Of a DNA stretch of 64,000 nucleotides, positions 57,313 through 64,000 are shown one piece after another. The stretch comes from Betaproteobacteria bacterium (GTDB taxonomy: Bacteria; Pseudomonadota; Gammaproteobacteria; Burkholderiales; SG8-41). The number at the start of each line of letters is the position of its first letter. The stretch's first letter is position 1. A program made the translations under genes and the position numbers. Below the pieces are notes generated by a model, which saw nothing but the letters and a program-made list of their open reading frames with translations, had not been told where the DNA came from and did not search any database. Where the stretch lies: contig JANYDM010000063.1 in the NCBI GenBank assembly GCA_025363575.1, forward strand, positions 1 to 64,000. The letters run 5' to 3'.

Positions 57313-59829
57313 GTGGAGTTTTTAAGTTGGGCTAAAACGCGGCTCTCTGGCCGCAGCGACTCGGAACACGAGCAGGCAATGCTACGCTTGTTGCTCGGCC
57401 TATGCACAATCGCGTACCTGCAACATGCGGCAATTCAATATCCAAACGTTTGGCTATACGCGTCTGGAGCCTACGTGGCGGTTATGGTGCCGAGCCTGGT
57501 TGCCGGGCTAATCATCATCGCCTGTATTCTTGCTTGGCCACAACCCTCTACTACCAGGCGGGTAATCGGGAACATTGTCGACGTTGCGGTAATAACGTTT
57601 CTCATGATCCACGGCGGAGAATATACGGCGCCGTTTTTTGGCATCTACCTTTGGGTGACATTCGGCAACGGGTTTCGTTTCGGCTCTCGCTTTCTTGCAA
57701 GTTCGTTAGCGCTGAGTACTGTCGGCTTCGTGATAGTTCTCGCCACCAGCGACTATTGGGCACAAAACCGCCATCTCGGAGTCGGCCTGCTAATAGGCAT
57801 GATCGCCCTGTCGCTGTACGTATTGATGTTAATCAAACGATTGTATGAAGCGCTAGAACGCGCGGCGACGGCAAATCAGGCAAAGCGCGCCTTTGTCTCG
57901 TCCGTCTCACATGAATTACGAACACCGCTCAATGCCATCATCGGCATGAATGACCTGTTGCGAACAACCCCACTTAATGCCGAGCAATCCGAGATGACGA
58001 ACACCATGCACGGCGCATCCCGTGTAATGCTCTCGTTAATCGAAGACGTGCTCGATTTCTCCAAAATTGAGGCTGGCAAGCTTACTATTGAATCTGTCGA
58101 TTTCGACTTACATGCTTTGATTCAGAGCACAGTAATCATCTTCTCGCGCCAAGCAGCGATGAAGGGGTTAAAGCTGGGCGTATTCGTGATGCCTGACGTC
58201 ACGCCTACATTGAAAGGCGGCGCCCATCATCTCCAGCAGATATTAGTCAATCTGATCGGGAACGCAGTCAAATTCACCGAGCGCGGCGAAGTCCATCTTG
58301 CCATATCTGCACTTATTGACAGTCAGCAATCTATTCGTCTCCGATTTGCGGTGCGCGATACGGGTATTGGAATTCCGAAGCCTGACCAACAGCGGATTTT
58401 TGAATCATTCTCCCAAGCCGAATCACCAAGCGACCGCAAGCATCGGGGTACCGGGCTTGGGACAACTATCGCCAAGCAGCTCGTCGAATTAATGGGAGGC
58501 ACGATCGGGCTCGAGAGCGCACCCGGCGCCGGCAGCACTTTTTGGTTTGAGGTCTCTTTTGCCAAACAAAGCGCTGCGAGTGCGGAAAGCCAGGCGCGAT
58601 TCCGGGAAAGCCGCGCGTTGCTCGTGCAATTCCCCGACAAAGCGCGAAAGGAACTCGCGGCCGATCTAAAGCAGTGGGAAATGGAATCGAGCGTCGCCGA
58701 AAGTATCACCGTCGCAGCTGCACGTTTGAGCGAAGCTGCCGCACTGGGCCGTCCGTATCGTATTGTTTTGATATACGCCGATAATACAGACCTGAATATT
58801 GCACACGCCGCGTCCGAATTGCGTGAGCAAAATCTCAAGTCTCTTTCGCTTATCCTGTGTGCGCCGCGGCATGTAGCCCTACTTTGGGGCACGCGCTTAC
58901 CGGGAGAGTTTTCCTCAATCGTCGGTCTGCCTGCAGAAAAGCGCCTGCTTTATAACGCATTGCATTCAGTGCTGGCGAGCGAGGAAATGGCCGCGGGCGT
59001 CATTTCGCTTAGCGAGTACTATCAGCGCAAGGAACCCACCAGGTCTTACAGTATTCTCGTCGCCGACGACGATCATATCAATCGCACGGTAATATCCAAA
59101 CAGCTTGAAATGGCTGGGCACCGGGTGAAACTCGTTGTCGACGGCGAAAAAGCGCTGGATGAATTACAACAAAGCGACTATGACCTTGTTATCCTGGATT
59201 CGCACATGCCTGTGATGACGGGTCTCGAAGCTACCCGGCTAATTCGCGTGATGCAGGCCGGGCGTGCCGGCGTACCTATTATTATGTTCTCGGCAGATGC
59301 GACTCCCGAAACAATCGAAGAAGCACTCGATGCCGGTGTTAGTCTGTTTCTCCCAAAGCCGCTCGAAGCGAGCAGACTCTACGCTGCAATCGAGCAACTG
59401 GTTGACAAGGTTGCCAAAGATACATCCAAGGTCATACAGATATTCGGCGGGCAACAAGCCGCGCGCCCTCCGCTAGTTAACATCAACACCCTTCACGATC
59501 TCGAGCGTATGAGTCACGATACGCAGTTCGTTCACAACCTCGTAAAACTATTCGTCGAAGACAGCTTTCAATTAGTAGTCAAAATCGAAAAGTCGCTAGC
59601 AAATCGACGCCAGGAAGAGTTCCGGTCGCATATGCACGCGCTCAAAGGCTCGGCTCTCAACCTTGGTGCAGAGCGCCTATTCACTCATTGCTCCAAACTG
59701 GGAGCAACAAGCAACCGCCAATTAGACGAATCTTCGGCCGCTCTGGCGGCGGAAACTCGAGTGATAGTCACCGATACGCACGCGGCACTCAGTGATTACG
59801 TCAAAAACCGCAATAAAGCGACTCTATAG
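57313..59829 (+). CDS. rpfC: RpfC-type hybrid sensor histidine kinase
   Basis: An 838-residue inner-membrane kinase. Five or so membrane segments fill residues 25-175, the DSF-sensing input in RpfC. The HisKA domain has His200 in SSVSHELRTPLN, and the ATPase domain has N and G boxes (NLIGNAVKF; GTGLGTTIAKQL). A receiver has Asp629 in VILDSHMPVMTG and an HPt domain has His775 in HALKGSALN. Between ATPase and receiver, about residues 430-570 look like a second receiver that lost its Asp. The RpfC of Xanthomonas (about 726 residues) lacks that piece. The start is a GTG. It ends 4 bases from the convergent rpfF stop. Confidence 0.92.
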   Translation: MEFLSWAKTRLSGRSDSEHEQAMLRLLLGLCTIAYLQHAAIQYPNVWLYASGAYVAVMVPSLVAGLIIIACILAWPQPSTTRRVIGNIVDVAVITFLMIHGGEYTAPFFGIYLWVTFGNGFRFGSRFLASSLALSTVGFVIVLATSDYWAQNRHLGVGLLIGMIALSLYVLMLIKRLYEALERAATANQAKRAFVSSVSHELRTPLNAIIGMNDLLRTTPLNAEQSEMTNTMHGASRVMLSLIEDVLDFSKIEAGKLTIESVDFDLHALIQSTVIIFSRQAAMKGLKLGVFVMPDVTPTLKGGAHHLQQILVNLIGNAVKFTERGEVHLAISALIDSQQSIRLRFAVRDTGIGIPKPDQQRIFESFSQAESPSDRKHRGTGLGTTIAKQLVELMGGTIGLESAPGAGSTFWFEVSFAKQSAASAESQARFRESRALLVQFPDKARKELAADLKQWEMESSVAESITVAAARLSEAAALGRPYRIVLIYADNTDLNIAHAASELREQNLKSLSLILCAPRHVALLWGTRLPGEFSSIVGLPAEKRLLYNALHSVLASEEMAAGVISLSEYYQRKEPTRSYSILVADDDHINRTVISKQLEMAGHRVKLVVDGEKALDELQQSDYDLVILDSHMPVMTGLEATRLIRVMQAGRAGVPIIMFSADATPETIEEALDAGVSLFLPKPLEASRLYAAIEQLVDKVAKDTSKVIQIFGGQQAARPPLVNINTLHDLERMSHDTQFVHNLVKLFVEDSFQLVVKIEKSLANRRQEEFRSHMHALKGSALNLGAERLFTHCSKLGATSNRQLDESSAALAAETRVIVTDTHAALSDYVKNRNKATL

Positions 59830-59833
59830 ATTC

Positions 59834-60763
59834 CTATCGCGTCGCCGCCTGCATTTCGACGGTGTTGTCAGTGGGGGCTGTGACTGTATTCCGCTTCAAG
59901 CGATTTTGCGATTGCACTATTCGCGTCATCACCCGGAGATCCTTATCTTCAAGCCTAAGCGCGGCATCGACCCAAATAGTGGTTACCTTCATCAATTCCT
60001 CGTGCGTGATTGGAAATACCGCTTGTCGCGCCTGATAAGTCGCCATCACGCCATTACGGCGCTTCTGTGTCTTTCTAACGTAATCATATAAGGCCATTTC
60101 CCCTTGTCCCGCTTGAACCACAATGTCAACAATGCCCATTTCCTGCAACTTAGCAGCCGAATACAGATTACCGGACAGAATCATTTTTTCGGCCATTCGT
60201 GCACCAACGCGGCGTGTGAGTAGACTATAGGCTCCCATACCTGGAAACATATTAAATAGAATCTCCGGCAGGCCCATTTTTACCTGCTCTTCTGCAATGA
60301 TCACATCGTTTGCCAAAACACCTTCGAATCCGCCGCCTAATGCATCGCCTTGCACGAGAGCAATAGTAATTAGATTCGGGACATTATGATTGCGAACGCG
60401 CGAATAAAGGTTATCGATCGCAAGCGTGGCATAGCTCATCAGCGCATCGCGGTCCATCTGTGCGATGCATTGCATGAAGTATGCAAGGTCCCCGCCTAGA
60501 TTATAAATCCCCGGGATGCGGGAACCTGTCACGTAATAATGGACTGGACGTAATTGTCCCTCGCTGTATACACGCCCGCCGTTGCTTTCGAACAAGCGAT
60601 CATGCTTACGGATATCTTCGAGCAGTTTTAGAGTGGCGTTTGGCCCGCTTTGCGGACTATAAAATCCTCGTAGAATGGCGCATTCTGAGTCGATCTCCGT
60701 CTCAAATTCCGTTAGATTCAAACTGCGCTGTACTGCGAGATGCTGAACGGTTGCTGTCTGCAT
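59834..60763 (-). CDS. rpfF: RpfF-type DSF synthase (crotonase fold)
   Basis: A 309-residue enoyl-CoA-hydratase-fold enzyme that makes diffusible signal factors, cis-2-unsaturated fatty acids, from 3-hydroxyacyl-ACP by dehydration and thioester cleavage. The family signature VQGDALGGGFEG is present, with catalytic Glu147, and Glu167 in MGLPEILFNMFPGMGAYS, spaced 20 residues as in Xanthomonas RpfF (141 and 161). GAGGGGGGC just upstream sets the ATG at 60763. It is convergent with rpfC, the gene order of Xanthomonas. No rpfB-like ligase is in the window. Confidence 0.93.
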   Translation of the reverse strand: MQTATVQHLAVQRSLNLTEFETEIDSECAILRGFYSPQSGPNATLKLLEDIRKHDRLFESNGGRVYSEGQLRPVHYYVTGSRIPGIYNLGGDLAYFMQCIAQMDRDALMSYATLAIDNLYSRVRNHNVPNLITIALVQGDALGGGFEGVLANDVIIAEEQVKMGLPEILFNMFPGMGAYSLLTRRVGARMAEKMILSGNLYSAAKLQEMGIVDIVVQAGQGEMALYDYVRKTQKRRNGVMATYQARQAVFPITHEELMKVTTIWVDAALRLEDKDLRVMTRIVQSQNRLKRNTVTAPTDNTVEMQAATR

Positions 60764-60944
60764 GATGCCCCCCCTCAAAGTAAAGACACAGAAATGTCAG
60801 AAGCCGGACGTGCAATCCGCATGCGGCGGGCTGGCGCGCCCAGACTGGCTGATTTGAGTCTAGCCCAACCGTCGGCGCCAACGCAAAGTAATGTGAAATT
60901 GTTCTCACTTGCCAGGAAGACCAACTTCGCTGTTAAAGCCTGAA

Positions 60945-61236
60945 TCGCCGGTATCCACGGAGATATGCAAGGAGTTCGACTACCTGACGATTGACGGAGG
61001 CCTGATCGGCAGCCTGGCTGACAAATAGGGTGGCAATAGCCTTTTCGTCAAAGCCGTCAAAGTCGCCAGCGGCATGCAAAAACAGGTGATCGCGGAACAG
61101 ATGGAAACACCCGGCGCCCTCAAGCTATTGCAACAGATCGGCGCCCAATACGGTCAGGGGTATTTATTTCAAAAAACCGATCACGCTCGATCGTCGGAAC
61201 GACAACTACCCCGAGGAAATCGTCGGCGCAGCGTAA
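60945..61236 (+). pseudogene. Decayed EAL-domain (c-di-GMP phosphodiesterase) gene, C-terminal part
   Basis: A forward-strand relic reads CKEFDYLTIDGGLIGSLADK, a TAG (61026-61028), then NSLFVKAVKVASGMQKQVIAEQ and GALKLLQQIGAQYGQGYLF. These match the last third of an EAL domain (FDYLKIDGxFV, VKAIxxIAxxMGxxTIAE, LGxxYxQGYLF). A frameshift near 61168 moves the tail into a frame ending PEEIVGAA at a TAA (61234-61236). It lacks the N-terminus and the EAL motif itself. It is divergently adjacent to rpfF, the position of rpfR in Burkholderia, which also has an EAL domain. Confidence 0.75.
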
Positions 61237-61788
61237 TCAGGCCCGCAGCCAGTCGAGCCATGCCATGCCGGCTATTACCTTGACGTCGGTGATGCTGCCG
61301 TCGCGTATGCAACGCTTGACCTCGTCAATCGCCATCGGCACGACTTCGAGAAATTCGCCCTCGTCCAGCGCATGCCCGACGTATGTGAGCTCACGTGCGA
61401 GATACAGCTCGATACGTTCGTCAGAATAGCCGATGCATGGATGTACTGTGCTTAGGTGCCGCCACGTGCCCGCGGTATAGCCGCACTCCTCCAGCAGCTC
61501 GCGTTTTGCGGTCGCCAGCGGTTCCTCGCCCGGCTCGATCTTGCCCGCCGGCAATTCCAGGAAATGGCGCCCAAGCGGATAGCGAAACTGCCGCTCCATG
61601 ATTACCGTGTCGTCGTCGAGCAGCGGAATCATGATGACGGCCCCAGGATGCTGCACCCATTCACGGCGTGCGCTGGCGCCGTCGGGCAGCCTAACGCTGT
61701 CTTCGTGCACCTTCAGCATTTTGCCGTCATAGACAAGCTTGCCGCTGATGCGGCGCTCGGAAAAATCGGAGGCTGGCTTGTCCGCCAC
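61237..61788 (-). CDS. Nudix hydrolase, ADP-ribose pyrophosphatase type
   Basis: A 183-residue nudix protein. The nudix box is GKIEPGEEPLATAKREL then LEECGYTAG, with the upstream YPLGRHFLELPAG block of the ADP-ribose pyrophosphatase class. It cleaves ADP-ribose or similar sugar nucleotides. The start is a GTG at 61788, 9 bases after the nuoN stop. In betaproteobacteria this gene commonly follows nuoN. Confidence 0.9.
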   Translation of the reverse strand: MADKPASDFSERRISGKLVYDGKMLKVHEDSVRLPDGASARREWVQHPGAVIMIPLLDDDTVIMERQFRYPLGRHFLELPAGKIEPGEEPLATAKRELLEECGYTAGTWRHLSTVHPCIGYSDERIELYLARELTYVGHALDEGEFLEVVPMAIDEVKRCIRDGSITDVKVIAGMAWLDWLRA

Positions 61789-61797
61789 GCGGCGCGC

Positions 61798-63276
61798 TTA
61801 CTGCAGTGACAGCGCGATCGAGTACTCGCACAGCGCCATCAGCCCGCCCGGCAGAATTCCGAGCAGCAGCGTGGCGAGACCGTTCAGGCTCAGCACCCAA
61901 TGCATCCCCGCGGTCGGCTTGATTGGCGTGCGATCGACCGGCTCATCGAAATACATGAGCTTGACGATGCGCAGATAGTAGAACGCGCCAATTAGCGAGA
62001 AGATCACGGCGATAACGGCGAGCCACACGAAACCCGCATCGACCACCGCCCACAAAACCGACAATTTTGCATAGAAGCCGACGGCCGGAGGCAGGCCCGC
62101 CATCGAAAACATCAGCAGCAGCATGATGAATGCATACCAGGGATTGCGCGCATTTAGACCGCGAAAATCCTCGAGCTCGTCGGCTTCGAAGCCCTCGCGC
62201 GACATCAGCAATATCATTCCGAACGTGCCGAGGGCCATCAGCACGTAAACGACCACGTAGAACATCGCCGACGCGTAACCCTCGTTGGTGCCGGCGAGCA
62301 CGCCGAGCAGCAGAAACCCCATGTGCGAGATGGTCGAATACGCGAGCATGCGCTTGAGGTTGGTCTGCGCGATCGCCGTGATATTGCCGATCGCCATCGA
62401 AAGCACGGCCATGATGATCAGCATCCACTGCCACTGTCCGATCAGGAACTCCGCGCCCTCGCCGCCCAGGCCGCTGACCAGTACGCGCAGCATGAAGGCG
62501 AAGGCTGCAAGCTCAGGTGCCGAGCCGATGAACAGCGTAACCGCTGTCGGTGCGCCCTGGTAGACGTCGGGCACCCACATGTGAAACGGCACCGCACTCA
62601 ATTTGAAGCCGATGCCCGCGACGATGAACACCAACGCAAACAGCAAGATGGTACTGTCTGCCGACCCGTCTGCTATCACGGCCGCCATGCGCGTCAGCTC
62701 GAGCGTGCCGGTGGCGCCGTACAGCATCGACATCCCGTAGAGCAGCATGCCCGACGCCAGCGCGCCCAGCACGAAATATTTCATTGCCGCTTCGGTTGCG
62801 ATGGCCGAGTCGCGCTGCAGCGCGATCATCGCGTAAAGCGACAGGCTCAGCAGCTCCAGGCCCAGGTAGAGGGTCAGCAGGTGATTCGCTGACACCATCA
62901 CCATCATGCCGAGCATCGCGAACAATACGAGGACAAAAAATTCGCCGCGATACATGCCGCGCACGCGTATGTAGGCCTGCGAGTAAACGAGCACCACGGC
63001 AACGGTGATGTAGATGCCCAGCTTCAGCACGTTGGCCATCAGGTCGGAAACGAACAATCCGCTGAATGTGTAGACGACACTCGCTTCTGAATTCAAGGTG
63101 CTCCAGATGATCGAGGCCGTAAGGAGGAAACAGCCGAGCAGAGTCATCATCGTCAGCGCATAGGTCATCCAGCGCTTTTCATCGGGCACCAGCAAATCGA
63201 GCAGCAGGATCGCGCACGCCATGAAGAGCAAAAACACTTCGGCGTAGGCGTACGCGAATGGCGTGATGAATTCCAT
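61798..63276 (-). CDS. nuoN: NADH-quinone oxidoreductase subunit N
   Basis: A 492-residue antiporter-like membrane subunit of complex I with about 14 membrane segments. Family blocks: the Lys/Glu-bearing helix with [35 protein letters not shown], and [19 protein letters not shown]. It takes part in proton pumping. It follows nuoM by 2 bases and is the usual last gene of the nuo operon. Confidence 0.96.
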   Translation of the reverse strand: MEFITPFAYAYAEVFLLFMACAILLLDLLVPDEKRWMTYALTMMTLLGCFLLTASIIWSTLNSEASVVYTFSGLFVSDLMANVLKLGIYITVAVVLVYSQAYIRVRGMYRGEFFVLVLFAMLGMMVMVSANHLLTLYLGLELLSLSLYAMIALQRDSAIATEAAMKYFVLGALASGMLLYGMSMLYGATGTLELTRMAAVIADGSADSTILLFALVFIVAGIGFKLSAVPFHMWVPDVYQGAPTAVTLFIGSAPELAAFAFMLRVLVSGLGGEGAEFLIGQWQWMLIIMAVLSMAIGNITAIAQTNLKRMLAYSTISHMGFLLLGVLAGTNEGYASAMFYVVVYVLMALGTFGMILLMSREGFEADELEDFRGLNARNPWYAFIMLLLMFSMAGLPPAVGFYAKLSVLWAVVDAGFVWLAVIAVIFSLIGAFYYLRIVKLMYFDEPVDRTPIKPTAGMHWVLSLNGLATLLLGILPGGLMALCEYSIALSLQ

Positions 63277-63278
63277 GA

Positions 63279-64000
63279 CTACGGTCCGATCAAGAGTTTG
63301 CGGCCCGGCTCCGCGAGCCGCAGAATTTCACTTACTGACTCGTGCAGAACGTCGCCGAGCGGAAACGGCCACAATCCCATTGCCAGCACGGCAACCGCCA
63401 GCACGCCCAGCACTAGCATCTCGCGCCGGTTCAGGTCCGTCAGTTCCTCCACGTGCGGATTGGCGACCGCGCCGAAGATCACGCGCTTGTACATCCACAG
63501 CGTATAGGCCGCACCGAAGATCAGCGTGCTGGCCGCGAAGAACGTGTACCAGAAACTGACCTGCATGGTCGCCAGTATGACCAGCCATTCGCCGACGAAA
63601 CCGCTGGTGCCGGGCAGCCCCGAGTTGGCCATTGCGAACAGCATGAAAAGCGCGGCGAACACCGGCATCTTGTTGGCGACCCCGCCGTAATCCGCGATCA
63701 GCCGCGAGTGCATGCGGTCGTACATGACGCCAACGCACAGGAACATCGCGCCCGAAATAAAGCCGTGCGAGATCATCTGCAGGATCGCGCCCTCGACGCC
63801 CTGCGCGCTGAAAATAAAGATCCCCAGCGTCACGAACCCCATATGGGAAATCGAGGAATACGCGATCAGCTTCTTCATGTCGGCCTGCACCAGCGCGACC
63901 AGTCCGATATAAACCACCGCTATCAGCGACAGCGCAATCACGAAACCGGACAGGGCGTGGCTCGCGTCCGGCACGATGGGCAGCGACAAACGCAGGAACC
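63279..64000 (-). CDS. nuoM: NADH-quinone oxidoreductase subunit M (3' part, cut by window end)
   Basis: At least 240 codons of the C-terminal half of NuoM; the frame continues past the window edge. It has [17 protein letters not shown], the Lys-bearing helix block shared with NuoL/NuoN, and the terminal [13 protein letters not shown] segment. It is directly upstream of nuoN. Confidence 0.95.
   Translation of the reverse strand, partial: FLRLSLPIVPDASHALSGFVIALSLIAVVYIGLVALVQADMKKLIAYSSISHMGFVTLGIFIFSAQGVEGAILQMISHGFISGAMFLCVGVMYDRMHSRLIADYGGVANKMPVFAALFMLFAMANSGLPGTSGFVGEWLVILATMQVSFWYTFFAASTLIFGAAYTLWMYKRVIFGAVANPHVEELTDLNRREMLVLGVLAVAVLAMGLWPFPLGDVLHESVSEILRLAEPGRKLLIGP

Larger units (their letters stand above)
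52500..61236. other. Accessory segment carrying a DSF quorum-sensing locus
   Basis: The sequence from about 52.5 kb is visibly richer in A/T, with codons such as AAA, TTA and ATA, than both flanks. It is bounded by a truncated synthetase gene on the left and a decayed EAL gene on the right. It carries six intact genes (radical SAM, ACP, ketosynthase, rpfG, rpfC, rpfF). No integrase, transposase, tRNA or terminal repeats were found, so it is not labelled a mobile element. Confidence 0.6.

Noticed and set aside
60892..60909. TGTGA...TCACT palindrome upstream of rpfF as a Clp/CRP-type site
   Set aside because: The half-sites are 8 bases apart, not the 6 expected, and the right half has a mismatch; not enough to call a site.
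52500..61236. Calling the accessory segment a mobile element
   Set aside because: No integrase, transposase, direct repeats or tRNA target site was visible.

Overview
The window looks like chromosomal DNA of a GC-rich betaproteobacterium, probably Burkholderiales-like or Nitrosomonadales-like. The signs are the gene order tRNA-Leu-tig-clpP-clpX-lon-hupB-tRNAs-ppiD, two periplasmic receptors of the Bug/TctC family, class III CoA-transferases, the hpnC/hpnD/hpnE squalene genes, and nuoM-nuoN followed by a nudix gene. I see no rRNA, CRISPR array, prophage, insertion sequence or replication origin.

Layout. 0.2-5.5 kb: a reverse-strand catabolic operon with an aconitase-type hydratase of two subunits, an HMG-CoA-lyase-like enzyme, a class III CoA-transferase and a Bug receptor. 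5.6-14 kb: housekeeping genes (VanZ-like protein, di-heme peroxidase with a YtkA-like partner, nudC, dnaQ, rnhA, a methyltransferase, gloB, mltD). 13.9-25.1 kb: two complete peptide-type ABC importers, divergent around a 128-base gap, one of them recognisably YejABEF. 25-43 kb: an M1 aminopeptidase, fabI, the proteostasis block ppiD to tig with three tRNAs, then hpnC-hpnD-SDR-hpnE and ETF-ubiquinone oxidoreductase. 43-52 kb: threonine dehydratase, a molybdenum hydroxylase pair preceded by a collapsed 32-codon relic of a second pair, dsbB, small membrane and secreted proteins, a second Bug receptor, arfB, and a cytochrome c'/b561 pair.

The most interesting part is about 52.5-61.2 kb, an AT-richer, accessory-looking segment with a gene relic on each side: the 3' end of an acyl-activating (AMP-binding) gene on the left and a frameshifted EAL-domain gene on the right. 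It holds a B12-type radical SAM protein, an acyl carrier protein and a ketosynthase, followed by a complete diffusible-signal-factor (DSF) quorum-sensing set. That set is an RpfG-type REC/HD-GYP phosphodiesterase, an RpfC-type hybrid kinase with receiver and HPt domains, and, convergent with only 4 bases between stop codons, an RpfF-type DSF synthase. The rpfG-rpfC/rpfF arrangement is the one known from Xanthomonas. The adjoining radical SAM, ACP and ketosynthase genes suggest, but do not prove, a local route for making or tailoring the fatty-acyl signal precursor. The EAL relic next to rpfF hints that a second c-di-GMP protein once stood there.

61.2-64 kb returns to core sequence: a nudix hydrolase, nuoN and the 3' part of nuoM, which runs off the window end.
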